A stretch of 31,407 nt of DNA from an uncultured bacterium (GTDB lineage Bacteria > Desulfobacterota > Desulfovibrionia > Desulfovibrionales > Desulfovibrionaceae), in assembly GCA_905214305.1 (NCBI GenBank), contig CAJMLK010000033.1:1-31407 (forward strand), read 5' to 3'. Each line of letters begins with the position of its first letter. Position 1 is the stretch's first letter. Position numbers and translations under genes: made by a program. Below are positions 14,820-22,938 of this stretch, one piece after another. The notes under the pieces are model-generated. The model had not been told where the DNA came from. It saw only the letters and a program-made list of their open reading frames with translations, and did no database searches.

Positions 14820-16139
14820 ATGAAAGAACTTTTTCAGGTAATCAACGACCCCCGGTTTCACCTGCTTTACGGGGTGACACAGCGTTTCAGCCCCGGGCCG
14901 CAACCGGACAGGGTGCGGCTCAATCGCGAAAACTGCAAACTGGCCGATGGCGTTACAAAAAAAGCGCTTGTCTATCCATACAAACTTTTGGCCGAGCACG
15001 CTTCACCCCTGAAGGGGGATGTGTTTTCGCCAATTTACGGCAAAATCAGTGAAGTCAGCCAAAGCAGCATCTTTATTGATGCCATCGAGCCGGATGACGA
15101 ACTGCGCCAGGCCGCCGAGGCCGTAGAGAAAACAGACCTTCTTGCAGCACCGCAACAGGGCGAAGAGCTGCGCCCGTTGCTCAAGAGCCTGGGCCTGAAC
15201 ACCAAATCCCTTGGGCAGCCCTGCGACACGCTTATCATCAATGGCCTGAATCCCGACCCCGGCGTAACCTGGGCCGAACCCATGCTGCTGGCCCATCAGG
15301 AAACCCTGCGTGACGGCCTTGCAATGCTGCGCCGCCTCTCGCCCGCCAAGCGGATTCTGCTGGCGGTTCCCAAAGAAATGCGGCTGCACCACAGCGATAT
15401 TGAAGTTGCACATGTGCCTTCGCAGTATCCGGCCAGCGTCAACGCCCTTGTCATCAAGGCCGTAACCGGACAGGAAAATCCCCAGGGCGTGGGCATTGTC
15501 GGCCTGCACAACGTCTGGAGCCTGGGGCGGGTGGCACGAACCTGTCTGCCCCTCGTGGAAAGCGTGGTCACCATCGGCAACTGCGAGTATTCAGGCAACT
15601 ATATTGTAAAAGACGGCAGTCTGATCGGCCAGCTGCTCGAATTTTCTCACATCACCCTGCATAATGGGGACACGCTTGTCCGTGGCGGCCCCCTGCGGGG
15701 CGAAAGCCTTGAAAAACTTGATCGCAGCGTTACGCGCGGTTCAACAGGCGTTTTTGTTGTCGAGGCGGGCACTATCCCGCCCATGAAGGGGCACAGCCCC
15801 TGTGTAAACTGCGGAGCCTGCGTGCTGATCTGCCCTGCGCGGCTCAGCCCGAGCATATTGAGCCGCAATGCCGAATTTGCCCTGCACGAACGCAATCTGG
15901 ATGAACACATCGGCTCCTGTCTTGAGTGCGGCCTGTGCGGCTATGTCTGCATTGCCCGCAGGCCGGTTCTGCAATACATCCGCCTGTCCAAATTCAAGCT
16001 GGCGGAAGCCGCCGCAGCCAGAGGAAAAGCTCTGGATGCCGATGAGGCTTTGGGCATGATCGCCGCCGACAACGCCGAGGCTTCAGCCGAAGCCGGAACT
16101 GATAACAGGGCTGCCCGTGAGCAGCGGGGAGGCAACTGA
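14820..16139 (+). CDS. rnfC: Rnf complex subunit RnfC, divergent
   Basis: A 439-residue protein. ATG 14820 has GAGGCGGGG upstream. RnfC-like features: the biotinyl-lipoyl-like N-terminal HASPLKGDVFSPIYGKISEV, the DTLIINGLNPDPGVT strand-loop equivalent to IINGAECEP, and two ferredoxin-type [4Fe-4S] motifs, C328-C331-C334-C338 (CVNCGACVLICP) and C367-C370-C373-C377 (CLECGLCGYVC). The GxGGAGFPT loop that binds NADH/FMN in canonical RnfC is not present; that place reads LKSLGLNTKSLGQP. The N-terminal GGIHPPxxK motif is also absent. The Fe-S part would still receive or donate electrons, perhaps with the decaheme cytochrome. The stop overlaps the rnfD start (TGATG). Confidence 0.9.
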   Translation: MKELFQVINDPRFHLLYGVTQRFSPGPQPDRVRLNRENCKLADGVTKKALVYPYKLLAEHASPLKGDVFSPIYGKISEVSQSSIFIDAIEPDDELRQAAEAVEKTDLLAAPQQGEELRPLLKSLGLNTKSLGQPCDTLIINGLNPDPGVTWAEPMLLAHQETLRDGLAMLRRLSPAKRILLAVPKEMRLHHSDIEVAHVPSQYPASVNALVIKAVTGQENPQGVGIVGLHNVWSLGRVARTCLPLVESVVTIGNCEYSGNYIVKDGSLIGQLLEFSHITLHNGDTLVRGGPLRGESLEKLDRSVTRGSTGVFVVEAGTIPPMKGHSPCVNCGACVLICPARLSPSILSRNAEFALHERNLDEHIGSCLECGLCGYVCIARRPVLQYIRLSKFKLAEAAAARGKALDADEALGMIAADNAEASAEAGTDNRAAREQRGGN

Positions 16140-17101
16140 TGTCAACGGCTCCATCAGGCTCTGTTCTGCTTGCCATGAGCGTTCCGTCTTTCTGGCATTG
16201 CGGGCGCACCATTCGCAAATACAGTCTTTTCACCATTCTCTGCTGTTTGCCGGCAGCGGCCATGGCTATCTGGAACTGGGGCCTGCCCGCCCTTCGGGTC
16301 ATGTCCCTCAGCATTGCCGCCTGTGTGGTTGCCGAAGCCCTGTGTGAAAAAATCATGGGCCGACAGATAGAAGTGGACGATTTTACCGCCGTGTACGCGG
16401 GACTTATCTTTGCATTTCTGCTGCCCGCCGACGCGCCCTGGTGGCTTGTCATTCTTGGGGCGGTTATCTGCATCACTCTGGGCAAGATGGCTTTCGGAGG
16501 CCTTGGGGCCAACCCTGTCAGCACGCCGCTTGTGGGTTGGGCCGTTTTGGCCGTGTCCTTTCCCATACTGATGGATCCCAACGCCGTGCAGCTCGGCACG
16601 GACTTTGTTGACCCTCTGGTGCGCCTCAAGTTTTTCGGCGCTGCCGGGGCCGAAGCCATCCCTCTGCTGGACCTGATCATGGGCAAGCAGATCAACGGTC
16701 TGGGGGCGGGTCAGGTGCTTGGCCTTTTTGTGGGCGGCTCCTTCCTTTGCGCCACCGGCACGGTGCGCTGGCAGATCAGCCTGGGATTTTTTATCGGCGT
16801 TGCCGCGCTGGCTGCATTTTTCCATATGTCAGATCCTGCGCAAAATGCTTCCGCCTTTTTCCACCTGTGCACCGGGTCAGTCATGCTTGGCGGTTTTTTC
16901 ATGGCAACCGAAATGGGCACCACTCCCCTGCGGCCACTGCCCATGTTTCTTTACGGCCTTACGGGGGGGCTGCTGGTCATGATTATCCGCAAGTACGGCG
17001 TCTGGATCGACGGCGTTCCTTTCGCCATCCTTCTGGCAAACATGTTGACCCCCTATCTGGACATGATTCGCCCCAGACCCTTCGGAGGTAGCCGCTCATG
17101 A
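16139..17101 (+). CDS. rnfD: Rnf complex membrane subunit RnfD
   Basis: A 320-residue integral membrane protein with about 8-9 hydrophobic segments, of the NqrB/RnfD family. It begins with the family's RTIRKYSLFTILCCLPAAA entry to the first helix. Later come LGKMAFGGLGANPVSTPLVGWA and the C-terminal IRKYGVWIDGVPFAILLANM, with the closing LTPYLDMIRPRPFG typical of RnfD. Family members carry a covalently attached FMN on a Thr and help form the ion path. The start ATG overlaps the rnfC stop by one base, and the gene overlaps rnfG by 4 bases (ATGA), so subunit production is coupled. Confidence 0.93.
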   Translation: MSTAPSGSVLLAMSVPSFWHCGRTIRKYSLFTILCCLPAAAMAIWNWGLPALRVMSLSIAACVVAEALCEKIMGRQIEVDDFTAVYAGLIFAFLLPADAPWWLVILGAVICITLGKMAFGGLGANPVSTPLVGWAVLAVSFPILMDPNAVQLGTDFVDPLVRLKFFGAAGAEAIPLLDLIMGKQINGLGAGQVLGLFVGGSFLCATGTVRWQISLGFFIGVAALAAFFHMSDPAQNASAFFHLCTGSVMLGGFFMATEMGTTPLRPLPMFLYGLTGGLLVMIIRKYGVWIDGVPFAILLANMLTPYLDMIRPRPFGGSRS

Positions 17102-17676
17102 TAGCCATAGTACGCATGGTGGTCGTGCTGTCTGTTCTTTGCGGGCTTTCGGGCTTTGCCCTTTCCTATCTCAAAATGATCACCGCCACGGCCATTGAGG
17201 AGCAGGAACTGACCTACGTGCAGGGACCTGCGCTCAAGAGGGTCTTTACCCAGGCTGAAAATTCGCCCATTGCCGACAGGCGCGGCTTTACCCTTGCCAG
17301 TGGAGAGAAGGTCACGGTTTTTCCGATCATGAAGGGCGGCAAGCTTGTGGGCGTTGCGCTGGAGAATTTTGGCAAGGGCTACGGCGGCCCCATTGGCGTC
17401 ATGGTTGGCTTCAATACCTCTGACGACACCCTTGCGGGCGTGGGCATGACAACCATGAAAGAAACTCCGGGGCTGGGCATGCGCGTGGCAGATCCGGGCT
17501 TCACCACCCAGTTCATGAACGCGGCCGCTCCGGTGAGCCTCAAGAATCAGGGCGGAAAAATCGATGCCGTTTCAGGCGCAACCATTTCCTCTGCCGGATC
17601 AGTGGAGGCTGTGAACAAAGCAGCCCAAGCCTATATGGGCCTGAAGCCTGAAATTTTCAAAGCCTGGGCTAAATAG
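17098..17676 (+). CDS. rnfG: Rnf complex FMN-binding subunit RnfG
   Basis: A 192-residue protein. An N-terminal membrane anchor (VRMVVVLSVLCGLSGFALSYL) precedes a periplasmic FMN-binding domain. The flavinylation motif is visible as DAVSGATISS, with T162 expected to carry FMN through a phosphoester bond made by ApbE, whose gene ends this operon. GGPIGVMVGF and ETPGLGMRV are also characteristic of RnfG/NqrC. It relays electrons on the periplasmic side and is a reasonable contact for the decaheme cytochrome. ATG 17098 overlaps the rnfD stop by 4 bases; rnfE starts 25 bases after its stop. Confidence 0.95.
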   Translation: MIAIVRMVVVLSVLCGLSGFALSYLKMITATAIEEQELTYVQGPALKRVFTQAENSPIADRRGFTLASGEKVTVFPIMKGGKLVGVALENFGKGYGGPIGVMVGFNTSDDTLAGVGMTTMKETPGLGMRVADPGFTTQFMNAAAPVSLKNQGGKIDAVSGATISSAGSVEAVNKAAQAYMGLKPEIFKAWAK

Positions 17677-17701
17677 CCACTGGCATACGCATGGAGCCTC
17701 C

Positions 17702-18379
17702 ATGAGCATACTGCAAGAATTTACCAAAGGGCTTTGGAAGGAACTGCCGCCGTTTCGTCTGGTGCTGGGGCTTTGCCCCACTCTGGCCGTAACCAACTCC
17801 GCCGACAACGGTCTTGGCATGGGGGTAGCCGTCATTTTTGTGCTCGTGCTTTCCAACATGCTCATTTCAATGGTGCGCAGCATTATTCCCAAAACAGTGC
17901 GCATCGCCTGCTTTATTGTCATTGCCGCTTCGCTGGTGGTCGCGGTGGAACTGCTCATGCAGGCCTATGCCTACCCGCTGTACCAGCGCCTTGGCATCTT
18001 TGTGCCGCTTATTGTGGTCAACTGCATCATTCTTGGCCGGGCCGAAGCCTTTGCGGCCAAAAACGGCGTGGCCGCCTCCATTGCCGACGGCCTTGGCATG
18101 GGACTGGGCTTTACACTGTCGCTGACCTTTCTCGGCTCATTGCGCGAAATCTTCGGCAACGGCACATGGTTTGGACATGGCGTCATGTGGGAAGGCTTTG
18201 AGCCCATGCGCATCATGATCCAAGCCCCGGGAGCCTTCATCTGCCTCGGTCTCATACTGGCGGCCATGAACATGTACAACTACTGGAAAGCCGGCAAGGG
18301 CAAAGCTGTGCCTGCGCCGCAGGGCGGCTGCGGCTCCTGCGGGTGCTGTTCACTGGAACGACGCGAAGAAGCCCGATAA
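17702..18379 (+). CDS. rnfE: Rnf complex membrane subunit RnfE
   Basis: A 225-residue membrane protein of the NqrD/RnfE family with six hydrophobic segments. It starts FTKGLWKELPPFRLVLGLCPTLAV-like, with C25 in LGLCPT and C108 in VVNCIILGRAEAF. These match the conserved cysteines that, with those of RnfA, hold an intramembrane [2Fe-2S] cluster in Nqr/Rnf complexes. GGAG precedes ATG 17702 at good spacing. The C-terminus carries an extra Gly/Cys-rich tail, QGGCGSCGCCSLERR, with four cysteines in seven residues, possibly a metal or Fe-S site on the cytoplasmic side. 150 non-coding bases separate it from rnfA, unusually long for this otherwise tight operon. Confidence 0.95.
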   Translation: MSILQEFTKGLWKELPPFRLVLGLCPTLAVTNSADNGLGMGVAVIFVLVLSNMLISMVRSIIPKTVRIACFIVIAASLVVAVELLMQAYAYPLYQRLGIFVPLIVVNCIILGRAEAFAAKNGVAASIADGLGMGLGFTLSLTFLGSLREIFGNGTWFGHGVMWEGFEPMRIMIQAPGAFICLGLILAAMNMYNYWKAGKGKAVPAPQGGCGSCGCCSLERREEAR

Positions 18380-18529
18380 CAGATCGAAATGTGTCGATTT
18401 TGTACCGCCGAAAGCACACCGGAGAAAAATACCCGGCAGTGCGGCCACGGCAACCGCAGGAACAGCGAGACTGCCCCGGGCAGGCGCGATCTCAAAAGCG
18501 AAACCGCTCTAAAGGCACAAGGATAGCGC

Positions 18530-19102
18530 ATGGATATTTTCGCCATCTTTATCTCGGCCATTTTTGTCAATAATATCGTATTGGCCCAGTATCTCGGCAA
18601 CTGCCCGTATGTGGGCTGTTCCAAAGAAAAAGGCGTTGCTCTCGGCATGGGTGGCGCGGTGATTTTTGTTACCATTGCAGCCACGCTTTGCACCTGGCTC
18701 ATGCAGAAATACGTGCTCGATCCTTACGGGCTGGGATATCTGCAAACCATCGTGTTTATCGTGGTGATTGCAGCATTGGTGCAGTTTGTCGAAATGTTTC
18801 TCAAAAAGATCGTGCCACCGCTTTACGCCGCCCTGGGTATTTTTCTGCCGCTCATTACCACCAACTGCGCGGTAATGGGTGTAGCCATTCTGGTGCAGCG
18901 TGAAGGCTATGGCCTCATGGAGTCTCTGGTATGGGCTCTGGCTTACGGCCTTGGTTTCACTCTGGCATTGCTGCTCATGGCAGCCATTCGTGAAAGACTG
19001 GATACCTGCCGTCTGCCCAAAGCAATGGCAGGCACGCCTCTGGCTCTTGTCATGGCGGGACTCATGTCACTGGCATTCATGGGCTTTAAGGGTATGGGGT
19101 AA
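18530..19102 (+). CDS. rnfA: Rnf complex membrane subunit RnfA
   Basis: A 190-residue membrane protein of the NqrE/RnfA family with six hydrophobic segments in inverted topology relative to RnfE. The start MDIFAIFISAIFVNNIVLAQ leads to the cysteine motif YLGNCPYVGCSKE (C25, C30), and LPLITTNCAVMGVA supplies C113, forming the cluster pair with RnfE. The FVEMFLKKIVPPLYAALGIFLPL helix region is standard for the family. An AAGGA sits 8-12 bases before ATG 18530. A nested hairpin (19112-19147) lies between this gene and rnfB. Confidence 0.95.
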   Translation: MDIFAIFISAIFVNNIVLAQYLGNCPYVGCSKEKGVALGMGGAVIFVTIAATLCTWLMQKYVLDPYGLGYLQTIVFIVVIAALVQFVEMFLKKIVPPLYAALGIFLPLITTNCAVMGVAILVQREGYGLMESLVWALAYGLGFTLALLLMAAIRERLDTCRLPKAMAGTPLALVMAGLMSLAFMGFKGMG

Positions 19103-19111
19103 AGGGCGGCC

Positions 19112-19147
19112 AGCGCGCATCCTGCCCTGACAGGGCAATGGCGCGCT
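19112..19147 (+). other. Nested hairpin between rnfA and rnfB
   Basis: Outer stem AGCGCGC (19112-19118) / GCGCGCT (19141-19147) encloses inner stem TGCCCT (19123-19128) / AGGGCA (19132-19137). There is no T run, so it is not a standard terminator. It could attenuate read-through, stabilise the upstream mRNA, or set RnfB levels. Confidence 0.5.
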
Positions 19148-19205
19148 CTTGCGGCTGATCGGTCAATTCTGCTGTACGGCAGTTACGTTAGACGGGGACG
19201 GAACT

Positions 19206-20117
19206 ATGGTCTTTGTATCAATTTTGACCCTCTTTGCCTTGGGCCTTGCGGCCTCCATCATTCTGGCCGTGGCCTCGCGGGTTTTCTATGTCAAGGAAGA
19301 TCCGCGTGTCGAAGCCGTGATGGAAGCCCTGCCGGGAGCAAACTGTGGCGGATGCGGTTTTGCCGGTTGTGAAGGATACGCCGTTGCAGTGCTCAACGAT
19401 CCCAACATCGCTGCAAACAAATGCTGTGCCGGCGGGCCTGAAGTAAGCATTGCCGTAGGCGAACTTACTGGTAAAACCGTAGCCGAAGCCGAGCCGCTGT
19501 ATGCCCTGCGCCGCTGCGACAAGCAGGCTGGGCAGGTTGGCGCCCGCTATGAATATCAGGGTTTGCCCTCATGCGCCGCAGCGTCACTCATGCGGGGCGG
19601 CACGGACTGCTGCGCCTTTTCCTGCATAGGATACGGCGACTGTGTGCAGGCCTGTCCGTTCAATGCCATGCGCATTGTCAACGGCCTTGTGGAGGTCGAT
19701 CAGGACAAATGCACTGGCTGCGCCACCTGTGTGAATGTGTGCCCGCGTGGCGTTCTGGAAATGACCCCCGTGCGGGCCAGAGTTGCTGTCTACTGCAATA
19801 CCCGCGAAAAACTCCGCGCGGTTTCCGATGTATGCAAAGTTGGCTGCATCAAATGCCTCAAGTGCGTGAAAGCCTGCCCGGCCAAGGCGGTGAGCATGGT
19901 CGATGACCGCATTGAAATTGATCATCTGCTCTGCCTGTCCTATGGGCCAGCCTGTCAGGAGGCGTGCGTAGCCTCCTGCCCCAGACACATTTTCAGATAC
20001 ACCCGGCCGGTTCAAACCGCAGAATGCGGCCAACCTGGCTGTAATACGCAGGCAAACACGCCCCTTGCGGCTCCCGTACCCGATCAGAACGTCTCCCAGG
20101 CACAGCCTGGGGCCTGA
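19206..20117 (+). CDS. rnfB: Rnf complex ferredoxin-like subunit RnfB
   Basis: A 303-residue protein. An N-terminal membrane helix (ILTLFALGLAASIILAVAS) is followed by the RnfB [4Fe-4S] motif C47GGC50GFAGC55 with C72/C73, then ferredoxin-type motifs GDCVQACPFNA, CTGCATCVNVCP and CIKCLKCVKACPA, plus a further Cys-rich stretch CLSYGPACQEACVASCP. That is more clusters than the minimal enterobacterial RnfB. It is expected to take electrons from reduced ferredoxin in the cytoplasm and feed the membrane subunits. ATG 19206 is chosen because GGGGACGG precedes it and the membrane helix follows directly; the longer frame from 19149 runs into the hairpin. The C-terminal tail is Ala/Pro/Gln-rich. apbE follows 12 bases later. 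Confidence 0.95.
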   Translation: MVFVSILTLFALGLAASIILAVASRVFYVKEDPRVEAVMEALPGANCGGCGFAGCEGYAVAVLNDPNIAANKCCAGGPEVSIAVGELTGKTVAEAEPLYALRRCDKQAGQVGARYEYQGLPSCAAASLMRGGTDCCAFSCIGYGDCVQACPFNAMRIVNGLVEVDQDKCTGCATCVNVCPRGVLEMTPVRARVAVYCNTREKLRAVSDVCKVGCIKCLKCVKACPAKAVSMVDDRIEIDHLLCLSYGPACQEACVASCPRHIFRYTRPVQTAECGQPGCNTQANTPLAAPVPDQNVSQAQPGA

Positions 20118-20129
20118 GTGGAGGCAATA

Positions 20130-21173
20130 ATGTCCAGCTTTTCGAGCCGCCGTCATTTTCTTCGTTTCGCGCTTTTGGGCGCGGGCATGCTTGGGGCCGC
20201 CCCGCTGCTGAGCCTTGCGCCTGCCGTTGCATCGGCGCAAACGCGCGACAGTGGAGAAACATATACCCGCACTGCCCTGTTTATGGGAACGCTGGTTACC
20301 ATTACCGTGGCCGGCACTCCTGCCGCACAGGCCGGTGATGCCGTGAGCGCCGCACTGGACCTTGGCCGCGGCATGGCCGAAACGCTGACACGCTTCGGTT
20401 CCGCCGGGCCTTTGGGCCAGCTCAACGCAGCCGCTGCTCTTAATGATGCGCCTGCCGAACTGGTGAACCTGTTGCAGCGCTCTCGGCAGATGCACACGCT
20501 CACAGGCGGCGCTTTTGACCCCACGGTGCTCCCTCTCGTACATCTTCTTGAAAGCCGCCGTGCCCAAACGGCACAAAAGCATCTTCAGCTTGACCCGGCA
20601 GAACTGCGTCATGCCCTTGAAATGGTGGGCATGGAGCGCGTGCATGTGGACGGAAGCGCCCTGCGCCTTGAGCGTCGTGGCATGGGCATCACTCTGGACG
20701 GCATTGCCAAAGGGCATATTGCAGACGCCATGTCGCGCCAGCTCAGCGCTGAAGGTTGCTTCAACCACTGCGTCAACGCCGGTGGAGATATTGTCGTCAG
20801 TGGCGGCAAGGGCAAAGGACAGCCCTGGCGCATTGCCATTGAAGACCCGCAAGGCAAAAACGCCTACCCGCAGGTGGTGGAAATGCTGGATGGGGCCGTA
20901 GCCACTTCAGGCATATATGAGGTCTTCTACACTGCTGACGCCAGCCGCAACCACCTGATAAACCCGGTCACTGGTGTCAGCGCCGGGCTGGTCAGCGTGA
21001 CGGTTTCCGCGCCCGACTGTCTTACGGCAGACGCATTGGCTACGGCCATGGCAGTCATGCCGCCGCGCGAGGCCCTCCAACTGGCGGACAGCCTGCCCGG
21101 CTGCGCCTGCTGTCTGTTGCGCCATGACGGCCTGACACAGCATTCACGCAACTGGCGGGGGCGTAACGCCTAG
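20130..21173 (+). CDS. apbE: FAD:protein FMN transferase ApbE
   Basis: A 347-residue periplasmic enzyme that uses FAD and Mg2+ to attach FMN to Thr in S(T)GAT motifs, here most likely RnfG T162 and RnfD. The N-terminus has a twin-arginine signal, SSRRHFLRFALLGAGMLGAA (R7, R8), ending around VASAQ. Family motifs: FMGTLVTITV at the start of the mature protein, GAFDPTVLPLVHL, GITLDGIAKGHIAD, CVNAGGDIVVSGG and HLINPVTG with a nearby TADALATAMAVM. ATG 20130 is preceded by GGAGG and gives a normal Tat signal; a GTG at 20118 in the same frame is less likely. It closes the Rnf operon; the terminator is at 21414. Confidence 0.95.
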   Translation: MSSFSSRRHFLRFALLGAGMLGAAPLLSLAPAVASAQTRDSGETYTRTALFMGTLVTITVAGTPAAQAGDAVSAALDLGRGMAETLTRFGSAGPLGQLNAAAALNDAPAELVNLLQRSRQMHTLTGGAFDPTVLPLVHLLESRRAQTAQKHLQLDPAELRHALEMVGMERVHVDGSALRLERRGMGITLDGIAKGHIADAMSRQLSAEGCFNHCVNAGGDIVVSGGKGKGQPWRIAIEDPQGKNAYPQVVEMLDGAVATSGIYEVFYTADASRNHLINPVTGVSAGLVSVTVSAPDCLTADALATAMAVMPPREALQLADSLPGCACCLLRHDGLTQHSRNWRGRNA

Positions 21174-21215
21174 ATTGCACCTGCCACCGGCTCACCGCGT
21201 GTCCTGGAGCAGACT

Positions 21216-21355
21216 AACTTTGAGAATATACATTCTCAAAGTTTAAGGCACGCTCACTTCGGCGTTTAACCGCGCAGATAAACTGCGCTTACGCCTCCGT
21301 AGCGAACGTCTGCTCACGCAGCCGCCAGAGCAATTTCAAAGTGAAATTGCTCTGG
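21216..21355 (+). repeat. Dispersed intergenic repeat, copy 2 (140 bp, best formed)
   Basis: Opens with a perfect 12-bp hairpin AACTTTGAGAAT (21216-21227) / ATTCTCAAAGTT (21232-21243) with a 4-base loop, and closes with a perfect 14-bp hairpin CCAGAGCAATTTCA (21325-21338) / TGAAATTGCTCTGG (21342-21355) with a 3-base loop. Same orientation as copy 1. Stem bases differ from copy 1 on both sides in matching fashion. It fills the gap between apbE and the operon terminator. Confidence 0.85.
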
Positions 21356-21413
21356 ACATTGCGGTGGCGGCAGCACCTTCATACACAGACACGTCCGACA
21401 AATCTTTCGCGCG

Positions 21414-21457
21414 ACATGGTGCGGAGCCGACACAAGCTCCGTACCATGTTTCTTTTT
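21414..21457 (+). terminator. Terminator of the Rnf operon
   Basis: A 14-bp stem ACATGGTGCGGAGC (21414-21427) / GCTCCGTACCATGT (21436-21449) with one G-T pair and an 8-base loop, followed by TTCTTTTTT. It lies 240 bases after the apbE stop, behind repeat copy 2. Confidence 0.88.
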
Positions 21458-21615
21458 TGTACCCGCAAGATATTTACCCGATAACTACCGCCATCTGCGC
21501 TTGCCCTGCCTGCAGTGGCAGCAAGCGATGTTGCACAGTCGCGCCTGTACTTGTCATGCTTTGTGAAAAAGTCTAGAGTTCGGAGCCGATACATAATTAC
21601 AGCACTGAGGCAAAC

Positions 21616-22938
21616 ATGGACATAGTACGTTATATTCACGCGGCCGATCTGCATCTGGACACTCCTTTTCGCGGTCTTTCGCGAGAAGCGGCCCAGGGGA
21701 GCCATCTGGCGCAGCTGCTGCATGATGCCACCTTCAAGGCTCTGGAGCGGCTTTTCCGCCTGTGCGAAGCAGAAAAACCCGACTTTCTTGTTCTGGCTGG
21801 CGATATATATAATGAAGAAGACCACAGTGTTAAAGCTCAACTTCGCTTGCGCGATGGCTGCCTGCGCCTCAAGGCTGCCGGAGTGCGCGTCTTTATCGCC
21901 CACGGTAATCACGACCCGCTCAATTCCATGCTTGAATCTATCCGCTGGCCCGACAATGTGACTATTTTCGGCCCGGAGGCAGAACGGCACATCGTGGAAA
22001 AAAATGGCATGCCTCTGGCTGTCGTGCACGGCATAAGCCATGCCAAGGCCCGCGAAGGACGCAATCTCGCCCGACTCTTTCGGCGCGATGCCGCATACGG
22101 CTGTTTCCAGCTCGGCGTTCTGCATTGCACGGTTGAAGGCGAAAACAAGACCGACCGCTACGCCCCCTGCTCGCTTGAAGACCTCAAGAATACCGGACTG
22201 GATGCCTGGGCGCTTGGGCATGTGCATGAAAGACGCACCCTGAGCCAGGAGCCGTTTATTGCATACTGCGGTAACAGTCAGGGGCTGCATGTCAACGAAA
22301 CCGGCCCGCGCGGCTGCCTGTCTGTCACGGCCCGTCCCGCCGAATCGCTGCCCGGCGCTGCAAACCCGCAGGATGAGCACGGGGCTGTTCCCTACCACTG
22401 TCAGGCGGATTTTGTTCGTCTTGGTCCGGTACAATGGGCGGGGCTGGATATCGGGCTTGACGGCGTGGAGCATCTTGATCAGGTGGAAAGCCACCTTGCC
22501 CAATGCCTTGATCAGGCGGCTGAAGCCACGGAACCGGGTTGCGAAGCCCTGCTCGCACGCGTTCGCCTGCACGGCCGCACCAGCCTGGACGCTGCCCTGC
22601 GCGATAGCGGCAATCAGGAAGATATTCTGGAACGTCTGGGACATTTTGCTTCAGGCACGCCGGGCGTCTGGGTCAAAGACCTGCGTGTGGATACAAGCCC
22701 ACCCGTAGACAGCGCCCAGTATCTCCAGCGCGAAGACCTGCTGGGCGAAGCCCTGCGCCTGACAATGCGCATGAGCGAAAGCCATGAGGCGCTGCAGGAG
22801 GTGGGTGGACCAGCCCTGTCCCCGCTTTTCACCCATACACAGCTGCGAAAAATACTGGCTCAGCCCGATGACGCCCAAATGCAGGCCCTGCTGGAAGAAG
22901 CTCAACGACTTTGCATAGACCTTCTGGAGGTTCGCTGA
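21616..22938 (+). CDS. DNA repair exonuclease, SbcD/YhaO-like
   Basis: A 440-residue protein with an N-terminal calcineurin-like nuclease domain of the Mre11/SbcD type. Motifs visible: HAADLHLDTPF (D11, H13), LAGDIYNEED, FIAHGNHDPLNS, and LGHVHERR as the last metal-binding His motif, with SLEDLKNTGLDAWALGHVHE as in the YhaO subfamily. The C-terminal ~150 residues are the family's helical cap, which contacts the partner ATPase. ATG 21616 is preceded by GAGGCAAAC. The stop overlaps the ATG of the next gene by one base (TGATG), as expected for an SbcD/SbcC-like pair that processes DNA ends and hairpins. Confidence 0.9.
   Translation: MDIVRYIHAADLHLDTPFRGLSREAAQGSHLAQLLHDATFKALERLFRLCEAEKPDFLVLAGDIYNEEDHSVKAQLRLRDGCLRLKAAGVRVFIAHGNHDPLNSMLESIRWPDNVTIFGPEAERHIVEKNGMPLAVVHGISHAKAREGRNLARLFRRDAAYGCFQLGVLHCTVEGENKTDRYAPCSLEDLKNTGLDAWALGHVHERRTLSQEPFIAYCGNSQGLHVNETGPRGCLSVTARPAESLPGAANPQDEHGAVPYHCQADFVRLGPVQWAGLDIGLDGVEHLDQVESHLAQCLDQAAEATEPGCEALLARVRLHGRTSLDAALRDSGNQEDILERLGHFASGTPGVWVKDLRVDTSPPVDSAQYLQREDLLGEALRLTMRMSESHEALQEVGGPALSPLFTHTQLRKILAQPDDAQMQALLEEAQRLCIDLLEVR

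Noticed and set aside
19584..20852. A 422-codon minus-strand open frame across rnfB and apbE
   Set aside because: It spans two well-identified genes on the other strand and an intergenic junction; it is an artefact of high-GC codon use.
21379..22644. A 421-codon minus-strand open frame
   Set aside because: It covers the Rnf operon terminator and the nuclease gene on the opposite strand, with no recognisable domains.
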